Below, piece by piece: positions 11,571-19,444 of a DNA stretch of 20,303 bases. This DNA comes from Euprymna scolopes (lineage: Eukaryota > Mollusca > Cephalopoda > Sepiida > Sepiolidae): positions 6,905,328-6,925,630 of the forward strand of contig CM044507.1 of NCBI GenBank assembly GCA_024364805.1, written 5' to 3'. The notes under the pieces are model-generated. The model saw nothing but the letters and a program-made list of their open reading frames with translations. It was not told the DNA's origin and did no database searches. Each line of letters starts with the position of its first letter. Position 1 is the first letter of the stretch. The position numbers and the translations under genes are program-made.

Positions 11571-12382
11571 GTAAGTAAATTTGCTTATTTTTTATTTTAT
11601 ATCTTCCTAATTTCATGTCATCAATAAGCGTACATAGATATTATCATGTTAATCCATCCAGGTTTTATGAAATAAAAACGAATATTTGCAATTACATTGC
11701 TCTTTTGTGGAATATTAAAGGTAATTTTTTAGCTTATGAAAACTGAAAATAAAAAAAATATATTGCTTTGTTTGTAAAAAGAAAAAAAAATTTCTTTGTC
11801 CTCATTTTATTTCCACAAACATATCTTTGTTTTAGTCATTTTTTCATGAAATAGACAATAGATAATAAAAAGCTAGAATTTGTCAAAAAAAGTTTTTCTT
11901 AACAAATATATTAGCTTTGAAAAAATATTTTTCTCAAACAATGAAACAGATATGACTTAATTAAAATAAAAGAAAAGTGATATGCCTAAACAAGCAAACA
12001 ATAAACATGGCTGCTTGCATGAGTTTTCTGTTTCAGGAATATACAAATAGAATTTCTTTGTTAAAAATAAAAATTATAAACATTTAATTAAAATATGTAT
12101 GAAAAGGAATTTTGAATATTTATATATCAAAGTTATTCATACTTGTAAAAATAACTCATAATTATTTTCAATAAATTTTATAAATACAAAAACTTAGATG
12201 AAATATTAACAAATTATTGAAATTTTATAATGTTTTATGAGAAAACGAATTCTAACTAGGAAAACATATGAGAATACTTTAATGAAATAATTGTCAGTTG
12301 ATTATAGTTCTCTGATTAAATAAAATATTCTTTTATATTGCAGATAATTTCACATCCCTATTATAATATAAAGAAAGAATAC

Positions 12383-14839
12383 ATGCCTACAAGCAGAAAA
12401 ATGTTGATGCAAATAAGCATTCTTCTGTCCCTTCTAAATCTTTGTAAAAGTGTTGACCTGACATTCAAAGTTGAAGAAGGTAAAAGTCCTGGCACTTACC
12501 TTGGAGACATTGCCGCTGATTCTAATGTGATGGATGATGTGGCCATACAAGATCAAAATCTCATTGCATTCAGTCTTATGGAACAAGATGGAACAAGCAG
12601 CTCTCCATTATTCCGGATTTCTAAAAATACAGGAAAACTTTATACAGCACAAACATTGGATGCTGAGTCATTGTGTACATTCAATAAGGAATGTTTTGTG
12701 ATGGTTGATGTTGCTGTTCAAAAATCTAAAAGAATTATGAAGATTTTAGAAGTAAAAGTAAAAATTCAAGATGTTAATGATCATGCACCTGAATTTCCTG
12801 ATAAACAAGTGACCATAGAATTTGAAGAAGGGGATGGCAAAGGAATGAAAAAATTAATACCAAATGCAATCGACAAAGATGTTGGAGAAATTAATTCCCA
12901 AATTTCCTATGAGGTAAAAAAGAAAATGAATGAGCCTTTTACATTAGATATTTCTAAAAAGGTTGATGGTACATCTAAACTAGGTATAAAACTTGAAAAA
13001 ATGCTTGATAGAGAGGAGAAAAATTCTTACACTATTGAAGTAATAGCAAAAGATGGTGGAACACCATCAAAACACAGTATTTTACTTGTTCGCATTTCAG
13101 TTTCAGATATCAATGATAATACTCCTATTTTTTCTCAAAATATATACAATGTTTCTATCAAAAACAAACCAAGTGAAACTTCTTCTATTGCAACTTTATC
13201 TGCCACAGATTTGGATTCTGGTAAAAATGGAAGAGTCACTTATCATTTTAATACAAAAACATCTGATGTCGCAAAAAGTCATTTTAAATTAAATCAACAA
13301 ACTGGACAAATTTTTCTTGAAAAAAAATTCACATTAAGTAATATAGTAACACATACTTTATATGTCGAAGCTCAAGATGGAGGAAATCCACCATTAAATT
13401 CTCTTGCAATGGTTTTAGTAAACGTAATTAACCAGCAAAATAATCCTCCCAAAATACACCTAAAGTTCCTGGCAGCATCAGGAAAAGATTCAACGTCAGT
13501 TTCGGAAGACATTGAGGTGGGAAGTTCCATTGCATATGTAAAAGTGACTGATCATGATGTTGGACAAAATGGAGAAGTGAGTTGCAATCTGCATTATGAT
13601 AAATTTAAACTACAAAGTCTCGACACTAAGAAATACCAAGTAATTGTGAAAAAAGCATTGGATAGAGAAAGAGAGGCAAAGCATGAAATTATCATCAGCT
13701 GTCAAGATAAAGGATCTCCTCCACTGCAAAGTAAGAGTAAGTTCTCCATCAAAGTCACCGATGTGAATGATGTAAGGCCACAGTTCTCTATGGAGACATT
13801 TAAGTTCTTGATTGAAGAGAATGAGAAGTCGAGATTTTCTGTTGGCTTCATCAATGCAACAGACCCAGACCTGGGAGTTGGAGGAAAACTCACCTATTCT
13901 CTGCTCACAAATAACAAACAGTTTTTACCTTTCAAAATTAAAGATGATGGCATGATTTCAGCAATTATGTCACTGGATCACGAGTTTCAAAACATCTACA
14001 AGTTTCAAGTATTTGTGAAAGATAATGGAATCCCATCTCTCAATAATACAGTCAACGTCATTGTTGAAGTGACTGATAAAAATGATAATGCTCCGTATTT
14101 TACATTTCCCAGTGTCAATCCTTATAACATGGATGTTGTATATTACCGGCATCATTCAAAGAACATCACTTGTGTAAAGGCAGCTGATGGAGATAGTCAA
14201 GAGAATGCATTTCTAAAATATGAAATAATCAGAGGCAATGACAAGCAGATGTTCACCATCAACCAGTACACTGGTTTGTTGACTTTCAATCGGGCACTTG
14301 CGCAACAAGATGCTGGTTCCTATGAGCTAGTGTTTATTGTCAAGGATAGTGGTAGCCCAGTTCTATCAGCAACAACTAGTATGTTTTTCACTGTGACTGT
14401 AAGCAACAAGACATCAGAAATGCTAAGTGCCGTTCATACGATCACTGAAGATAAAGTTGATCTTACATCAGTCATTATTATTACAGTTGTAGCAGTGACC
14501 GTAGCAGTCATCATCACTGCTTCAATCTCGGTATGCATCATTCGCTGTAATGATCAGAGAAATGTCACATATGCCCATGCAATGGCACCAGCCAATGTGG
14601 GTGTTGTTGGTCCAAGTGGCAGATATATGAGTGATCAGAGACATTTGATGTGTCCTTCAAAGCAGGGAATATCTTGGCCAACTGCTGTCAATGTAAATAA
14701 AAACCAACCAGATGAAATAAGAAGTGCACATATCAATCAAACCAGTAGAGAATCCTATCCTGCAGAAAAACTTCCCAGTCAGCAGCAAAGATCAGCTTCA
14801 TTGCCACAACCCCATACATCTACAAATGTCGAATCTCAG
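12383..14839 (+). CDS. Protocadherin, large exon: signal peptide, six cadherin repeats, TM, proximal tail
   Basis: This exon encodes a calcium-dependent homophilic adhesion receptor of the protocadherin class, expected at neuronal membranes. It opens at an acceptor (ttgcag, ending 12343) with 39 bases of leader. ATG 12383 is chosen because it directly precedes a signal peptide (residues 1-23, ISILLSLLNL core); codons upstream of it are leader read-through. Cadherin repeats: EC1 24-138 (C98 and C104 form the protocadherin-type loop), EC2 139-250, EC3 251-357, EC4 358-467, EC5 468-572, EC6 573-680. Calcium linkers are DVNDH 130, DINDN 242, DVNDV 460 and DKNDN 565; the EC3/EC4 linker is degenerate (NQQNN 350). 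DGGTPS/DGGNPP/DNGIPS/DSGSPV signatures recur in EC2, EC3, EC5 and EC6. The TM helix is about 695-719 and the cytoplasmic part 720-819, ending VESQ at a phase-0 donor (CAG|gtttgt). A read-through would add only VCNFLLLSI. One exon for the whole ectodomain is typical of protocadherins; the closest match expected is the octopus expansion. Confidence 0.95.
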
Positions 14840-15164
14840 GTTTGTAATTTTTTACTTTTATCTATATAATATTTAATATGTAACAATAAGAAAAAGCATT
14901 TTTACTTCTTCATATGGGACTTATGATTCTTTTGGATTTAATGAAGTAATTAATTATAAATTTTTTAATTTTTTAATTGGTATATCATCAGCCAGAGATA
15001 TTAATTTCTGTAATATTTGTCAAATGAAAATTTTTCTAAAGTTGTTTTCCTTTAAATTTTTTTTATTTCACTTTAATTTGAAAAGACAATGCTTTTTTGT
15101 TTTTTAAATTATTTTTCTACAAAATGGGCGTTTTATGCAAATTATACATGCTTATGATCCAAAA

Positions 15165-15345
15165 TTGATAAATCTGCCCCATTTAATATAATGGTTAGCG
15201 TGTTTACTAATGAACTGGGCAACCAAAATTCAATCCTTCAAAGGTAAGTGGAGCAATGCAGGGGAAAGAGTGACACCCTTCCCTACAAAAGAGAGCCTTT
15301 GGGTCACCTTCAACTATGATTGGCCACTTTACTTATATATATATA
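15165..15345 (+). repeat. Degenerate tRNA-derived SINE-like repeat in the intron
   Basis: The sequence ATGGTTAGCGTG (15191-15202) resembles a tRNA box A (TRGCNNAGYGG) and AATTCAATCC (about 15228-15237) resembles box B (GGTTCGAATCC). The spacing, about 36 bases, is plausible for an internal RNA polymerase III promoter. The following GC-richer body (to about 15330) ends in a (TA)n tail. Both boxes deviate from consensus, so this would be an old, transcriptionally dead copy. The family is not named. Confidence 0.5.
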
Positions 15346-15714
15346 TTTTTTTAAATCTCAAAAATAATTACATGACAAACAGCTGATGATAGCTTCAATG
15401 TTATAAGGTTAGGTCCAATATTTATAATTCACAACTGATACAGATAAGTCCCTTTGGTATTTTGTGAATTTCCTAACATTGAAAATTGGCTTATACAAAT
15501 TCTAAGTCTGAAATACATGGATTTAGTGAGTATTACAAGGATTTTACTTCTTAAAAGCCAAATATTAGTGTTAGGATAGTATTGCTGTCACTAGGAATAT
15601 GGAATAGGGGAATGTTTCTGCATTATTATAAGTGGGTGCTGCCTCTGTGCATGCCATTTCCTGCAGATGACCGCTATAAATTGAGTGTTTTTTGTCTTAC
15701 ATTTTATTATTAAT

Positions 15715-15719
<5 letters not shown>

Positions 15720-15745
<26 letters not shown>
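15720..15745. repeat. (TA)n tract
   Basis: A short TA microsatellite lies immediately left of the 128-bp palindrome. TA-type flanks occur on both sides of the palindrome. Confidence 0.9.
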
Positions 15746-15751
<6 letters not shown>

Positions 15752-15752
15752 G

Positions 15753-15880
15753 TAGAGAAATAAAAAGGAACAAACCGTATTATGTGTTCATCAACGTTTC
15801 GTCTTTATTTCGAGCCTTCTTGAAATAAAGACGAAACGTTGATGAACACATGATACGATTTCTTCCTTTTTATTTCTCTA
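15753..15880. repeat. 128-bp near-perfect palindrome (fold-back)
   Basis: Two 59-base arms (15753-15811 and 15822-15880) are inverted copies of each other with a few mismatches and a ten-base loop. The outer ends read TAGAGAAATA and TATTTCTCTA. The inner arms contain CAACGTTTCGTCTTTATTTC and its complement. In RNA it would form a long hairpin less than 90 bases upstream of the splice acceptor. It could be a fold-back element or the ends of a retroelement (the GACGAAACGTTG arm recalls Penelope-like termini) joined head to head. Confidence 0.93.
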
Positions 15881-15913
15881 TTTTGTCAGAATACTATTTC
15901 CATTATTTTCATC

Positions 15914-15956
15914 ATATATATATATGTATACACACACACACACATATATATACATA
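15914..15956. repeat. Compound (TA)/(CA) tract at the splice acceptor
   Basis: TATA and CACACA runs end about 12 bases before the acceptor of the tail exon, replacing the usual polypyrimidine-rich region except for a short TTTGCATTTCAG. Confidence 0.88.
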
Positions 15957-15968
15957 TTTGCATTTCAG

Positions 15969-16131
15969 AGAGGTGTTCAAAATGAGATAATGTTACCTAG
16001 CACTCCAAAAGGTAAACTCCAACATGGAATGTCAGCAGAATATAGTAATCATCGATCACCAAAACTTCCTCATTTTAACAGCGAAAAAAGCAGAATGAAT
16101 CCAAACTCAAGTCAAAATGAAGAAATTGCAG
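15969..16131 (+). CDS. Protocadherin cytoplasmic-tail exon
   Basis: The exon follows a tttcag acceptor and continues phase 0 from the VESQ end of the large exon. It encodes 54 residues beginning RGVQNEIMLPS and including STPKGKL, a YSNHRSPKLPHF block and NSSQNEEIA. The composition is rich in S, N, P and basic residues with no domain fold, as expected for a protocadherin cytoplasmic tail; the SP and TP sites are possible phosphorylation targets. It ends GCAG|gtattt, leaving one base over (phase 1), so at least one more exon is required. Read-through at this donor would stop after GISHTVHFS. The joining phases and the clean drop of coding character at both edges support it. No database match was possible. 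Confidence 0.82.
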
Positions 16132-16373
16132 GTATTTCACACACTGTTCATTTTTCTTAATTTTTCAATACATTTCTAAAGGAAAAAACAGTAAATATGA
16201 TTTTTGTCTTACTATTAATGATTCATTTATTCATTTTAAAGCTTGGAAAGACTTATTGTTCTCTATTTAATATAATCTAAATGAATAAATATGAAAACTT
16301 TTTACATTTAGTCAAACTATATTCATATGACAACAATTTAATTCAAAGTTGGAACAAAATATTTTCAAATATG

Positions 16374-16376
<3 letters not shown>

Positions 16377-16458
<82 letters not shown>

Positions 16459-16461
16459 TAT
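16377..16461. repeat. (TA)n microsatellite
   Basis: About 42 TA units with a single G interruption near 16440. Frames reading IYIYIY through it are artefacts of the repeat. Confidence 0.97.
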
Positions 16462-16562
16462 GATTGGAAAACTTTCAAAACACAATCAAGGTTATACTTC
16501 ATTTCCATGTGTTTATTTTATAATTAGTTTCCAATAAATTAATATTTTGTACAATTCATTTG

Positions 16563-16610
16563 TAATTTGATTCACCTATTTTCTTATAAGAAAATAGGTG
16601 AATCAAATTA
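16563..16610. repeat. 48-bp perfect palindrome
   Basis: The left half, 16563-16586, and the right half, 16587-16610, are exact reverse complements with no spacer, centred on CTTATAAG. The arms contain GATTCACCTATTTTC. No flanking inverted termini or target duplication was recognised. Confidence 0.96.
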
Positions 16611-17350
16611 TCTGCAATACTTCTGTTGAAATTAATATTATCAATAATAATATCCATTAAAGCAATTTAATGAAAAATATTTAATTTCAAAATAACTTTC
16701 GTAGTTTGAATATTTTGAAATTCAAATCACAACTTCTGATTAAGTTTACACAAAACTATAAACACTTTTAGATTAGAATAATTTCTTTTAAAAAGATAAT
16801 TAAATATGTTTGTTTTAAAACTAATTTTAGGATGATGATAATCACCATTATATTTGCCAAGAAAAAACAAAAAAACAAAGAGTATCCCCATTTCTCATTT
16901 TTCTAAATTACAAAACAAAAAAGAAAAGAAAAAAAATTTATATTCTTTTTTATAAATCTATATTAAGTTTATTTTATTTTCCTGACTTGAATAATAATTA
17001 ATTATTTGAAATGACGGAATTAATTTTCATTTTTATACTTATACAAATTATGATAAAATGTTTAAATTGAGGGCAGAGTTAAAAACAGACAGTGGCGGGC
17101 ATGGAAAGTGCTGTCAGTTAAAACCAGTTCACTATTGAGTCTTAAATCTGAAGAAAAGAATTTTTAAATGAGTTAATATACTAGTGTTATTCCTTTATTT
17201 CCTAGAGGAGCACGTTTTATTGGATCACATAGGATTAATATAAAAATAATTTAAATAAAAACACATACAAATTAAAGTATTGGTTCAAAATAAAACATAA
17301 TTCTTTGATTTTTGTAAGACAAGTATATTTAAGAAAACACTGACATACAT

Positions 17351-17620
17351 ATGTAATCTGTCCTGATACTATATGTCATCTGTTCTGTTCTTGATTAGAG
17401 AAGAAGAAATCCTTCTCGACTGAGGCAATTCACAAAAAGTTTGTATGAAAAGTTATAAAATAATTTCAAAAAATTTTCTAATAGTGGAATATTTTACAGT
17501 GCTCACTACAACTATGTATTTGGCGTCCAATCTGATATTCCTATTTTCTTTGATTAGTCATAATGTGCCCTGGATTTGTGTATTTGACATCCAATCTGAT
17601 ATTCCTATATTTTAGTTAAT
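17351..17620 (+). repeat. Diverged duplicated block, copy A
   Basis: This block shares ordered landmarks with copy B: an AATCTGT-like left end, the segment CTTCTCGACTGAGGCAAT (17412), GGAATATTTT-CAGTGC-CACTA (about 17486) and a TCCAATCTGATATTCCT-like end. Inside copy A the last landmark is itself repeated (about 17525-17542 and 17590-17607). The landmark distance to copy B is about 405-415 bp. It is not an identified transposon. Confidence 0.75.
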
Positions 17621-17769
17621 TTTTTTAAAATAAAATATTTGTATAACTCACTGAAAAAGTTAACTCCAATTTAAATATTTGATAAGCATGTTATACTATA
17701 GTTTAATCATGTAAACATTGTTGATGTAAAAAAAAAACAACTGTGACCTATTTGCGTTAATAAACATTT

Positions 17770-17985
17770 GTAATCTGTTTTCATAGTATGTGTATGTCAT
17801 TTGTTTATGGTCAAGAGAGGAGAAATCTTCTCGACTGAGGCAATCCACAAAGAAATAATTTTGAAAAATGTTCTGTGAAATCATGAATTTTGGAATATTT
17901 TGCAGTGCACACTATCAACGGTCCATGTATATGACATTCCATCCGACATTCCTTTATTCCGTGATTAATCATAACTTATCCTAGC
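17770..17985 (+). repeat. Diverged duplicated block, copy B
   Basis: This is the second copy, with CTTCTCGACTGAGGCAAT at 17827, GGAATATTTT-GCAGTGC-CACTA at about 17892 and CCATCCGACATTCCT at about 17940. Identity is high in the landmarks and low between them, as if the landmarks were constrained or the duplication is old. Confidence 0.75.
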
Positions 17986-18314
17986 ATTGTACATTGAAAA
18001 GATGAAATGGTGATTTAATTAAAAAAATAAACAAATATGATACATACTTTCATAGTTTATTTTTAGTTTTGTTTGAATTAAGCAACTTTCATATTTTATC
18101 TGCTTAGTCATTCTTACCTTGCTTAATAATTTAAGCATAAAATAGGATAGACTACTTCACCCCAGTAATAAGATTTTACATTGTAAAAGAAATATGATCA
18201 AATATTAATAATGTTACTTCTTCATATTAATTACTACACATATGAACAATCATACAACTAATAAAAATGATTTGTTACACAAATATCTACAATCTTTTTT
18301 TCCATGATGTTCTG

Positions 18315-18317
<3 letters not shown>

Positions 18318-18394
<77 letters not shown>
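18318..18394. repeat. (TA)n microsatellite at the left flank of the mariner relic
   Basis: About 38 TA units abut the left inverted repeat of the transposon. Mariner elements integrate at TA, so the tract served as the target. Confidence 0.97.
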
Positions 18395-18398
<4 letters not shown>

Positions 18399-19201
18399 GA
18401 GCAGAAAGTCCTTGGACCAATTTATAAACGATTTGTTAATAAAAAATAAATACAGTTTCATAAAAAAAAATTGTATTACAATGATAATTTCCAAGACTGA
18501 AAATAAATTTCAACAATTAATTTTCAATATGGTCCCCTCTTAGATAACTTTCTCAATTCTCTGCCAGAAGTTTTTGACTGATGCACATCGTTTATTCATG
18601 CTTTAGCAATTGCTTCAGAGCATCCATACTAGGGTGAGCAACAGAACAAGCTTTTGCCTCCAAATATAACCACACATGGGATTTAAATCAGACAAAAAGG
18701 GAGGCCACATTTCCTTGTAGGGAGACAACCGAAAATCATTTTTTAGGATTGTTCTTATTGAACTGTAGCTCATATTCATGTCTTTAGCCATTTGTCTTAT
18801 GGATCTCTTTGGGTTTCTCCTCACCTTCTCTTAGACAGCCTTAACCACTTTCTTTTTTTGAGGAGTGCAAGTTCTTCCATTCCGAGAATGATCTTCAGAT
18901 GTACCAAAGTTTATTAAATCTATTCACAACATGCTACACGGTCGATTTGGTAACTTGTAAGTCCTTAATAATCTCAGAGTTAGTTTTCCTCGTGCGATGG
19001 AGCTGAATGACAGCTTTTTACTGGATAATTTTAGACATCACAATTTATGTTTTTTAAATATACCTACAGAAAACGAAGCAATAAAGAATTTAGCCAGATG
19101 TTTGACATATTCAAAGACAGTTTAAGTTATATTCAATATATTCAACCATGAATATATTCAACCATACATTTAAAATAAACCCAAGAACTTTCTGCTCCCC
19201 C
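18395..19201 (-). mobile_element. Tc1/mariner-superfamily relic, internally deleted
   Basis: Terminal inverted repeats of 21 bases are visible: GGGTGAGCAGAAAGTCCTTGG at the left (18395-18415) and its counterpart CCAAGAACTTTCTGCTCCCCC at the right (19181-19201), agreeing at 19 of 21 positions. The element is about 0.8 kb against about 1.3 kb for a complete one. Flanking TA-rich microsatellite on both sides fits the TA target preference, though it hides the exact duplication. The transposase lies on the minus strand and has lost its catalytic centre. Confidence 0.88.
18517..19038 (-). pseudogene. Mariner-type transposase remnant, catalytic core missing
   Basis: Reading the minus strand from ATG 19036-19038, the sequence gives MSKIIQ, an early stop, then a first helix-turn-helix (AVIQLHRTRKTNSEIIKDLQ) and, after further breaks, a second one (KRSIRQMAKDMNMSYSSIRT, near 18800). 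Directly after LSPYK, at about 18714, the sequence jumps to WPPFLSDLNP followed by GYIW, the motif holding the last catalytic aspartate. About half of a normal transposase of roughly 345 residues is missing, including the first two catalytic aspartates. The C-terminal end survives as a GDHIEN-like tail. An open frame of 69 codons (18615-18824) spans the deletion junction, but it has no evident function. Confidence 0.88.
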
Positions 19202-19260
<59 letters not shown>

Positions 19261-19277
19261 ATGTGTGTGTGTGTGTG
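19202..19277. repeat. Compound (TG)/(TA)/(TG) tract
   Basis: A microsatellite separates the mariner relic from the hammerhead-bearing repeat. It begins TGTGTGT, continues as TA units and ends in GTGTGTGTG. Confidence 0.95.
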
Positions 19278-19440
19278 GATATGTCTGACTGATGAGTCCA
19301 AATGAGGGCGAAACTCGAGTCTTAGACTTCCGGTTCGTTGACTGGCATGGCTCTTGTGGACTGCGGCGTTCTTTGGGCTGTGGAAATAATTATATATAAT
19401 ATCTCACATTCTGAATATATATATGCATATATATATATAC
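19278..19440 (+). repeat. Hammerhead-bearing interspersed repeat (family unknown)
   Basis: After the ribozyme comes a GC-rich body (about 19328-19382, reading TTCCGGTTCGTTGACTGGCA and onward) that stands out from the AT-rich background and then fades into (TA)-rich sequence near 19413. The compact, non-coding, sharply bounded form suggests a small non-autonomous retroposon or a fragment of a larger element whose hammerhead defines its 5' end. No protein frame or tRNA-like promoter was recognised. Confidence 0.5.
19283..19327 (+). ncRNA. Type I hammerhead self-cleaving ribozyme
   Basis: All core elements are present in order. Stem I is GTCTGA (19283-19288) paired with TTAGAC (19322-19327), six pairs including one G-U. 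The conserved CTGATGA is at 19289-19295. Stem II is GTCC/GGGC (19296-19299 with 19306-19309) closed by AAATGA. GAAA is at 19310-19313, then a very short stem III, CTCGAG (19314-19319), and TC (19320-19321), so cleavage is predicted after C19321. Stem III is self-complementary and too short for a stable hairpin alone. Hammerheads in animal retroelements share this trait and are thought to act as dimers or in tandem transcripts. No core base departs from consensus. Confidence 0.85.
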
Positions 19441-19444
19441 ATAC

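Larger units (their letters stand above)
14840..15968 (+). other. Intron between the ectodomain exon and the tail exon
   Basis: The intron is 1129 bp, running from gtttgtaatt to tttgcatttcag, with phase 0 on both sides. It contains a tRNA-derived-looking repeat, a (TA)n tract, a 128-bp palindrome and a TA/CA tract pressed against the acceptor. The branch-point and polypyrimidine region is therefore short and repeat-derived. Confidence 0.85.
16132..17345 (+). other. Downstream intron sequence, no further exon recognised
   Basis: This is AT-rich sequence after the phase-1 donor. It contains a (TA)n tract and a 48-bp palindrome but no acceptor followed by a convincing tail-like frame. The terminal exon of the gene is presumably further 3' or outside the window. 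Confidence 0.5.

Noticed and set aside
12338-12382. Extended N-terminus of the protocadherin starting upstream of 12383
   Set aside because: The position is TTG, not ATG, and a clear splice acceptor ends at 12343, so these codons are intron and leader read-through.
13053-14155. Open frames in other frames and on the minus strand within the large exon
   Set aside because: They overlap the strongly supported cadherin frame and show no domain character.
14840-14869. Short C-terminus VCNFLLLSI as the natural end of the protocadherin
   Set aside because: A consensus donor sits exactly at the start of this tail and a phase-matched tail exon follows. An intron-retained isoform remains possible but is unsupported.
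16281-16537. IYIYIY-rich reading frames
   Set aside because: They are translations of the (TA)n microsatellite and nothing more; the same holds for 15591-15773, 15924-15968 and 18258-18494.
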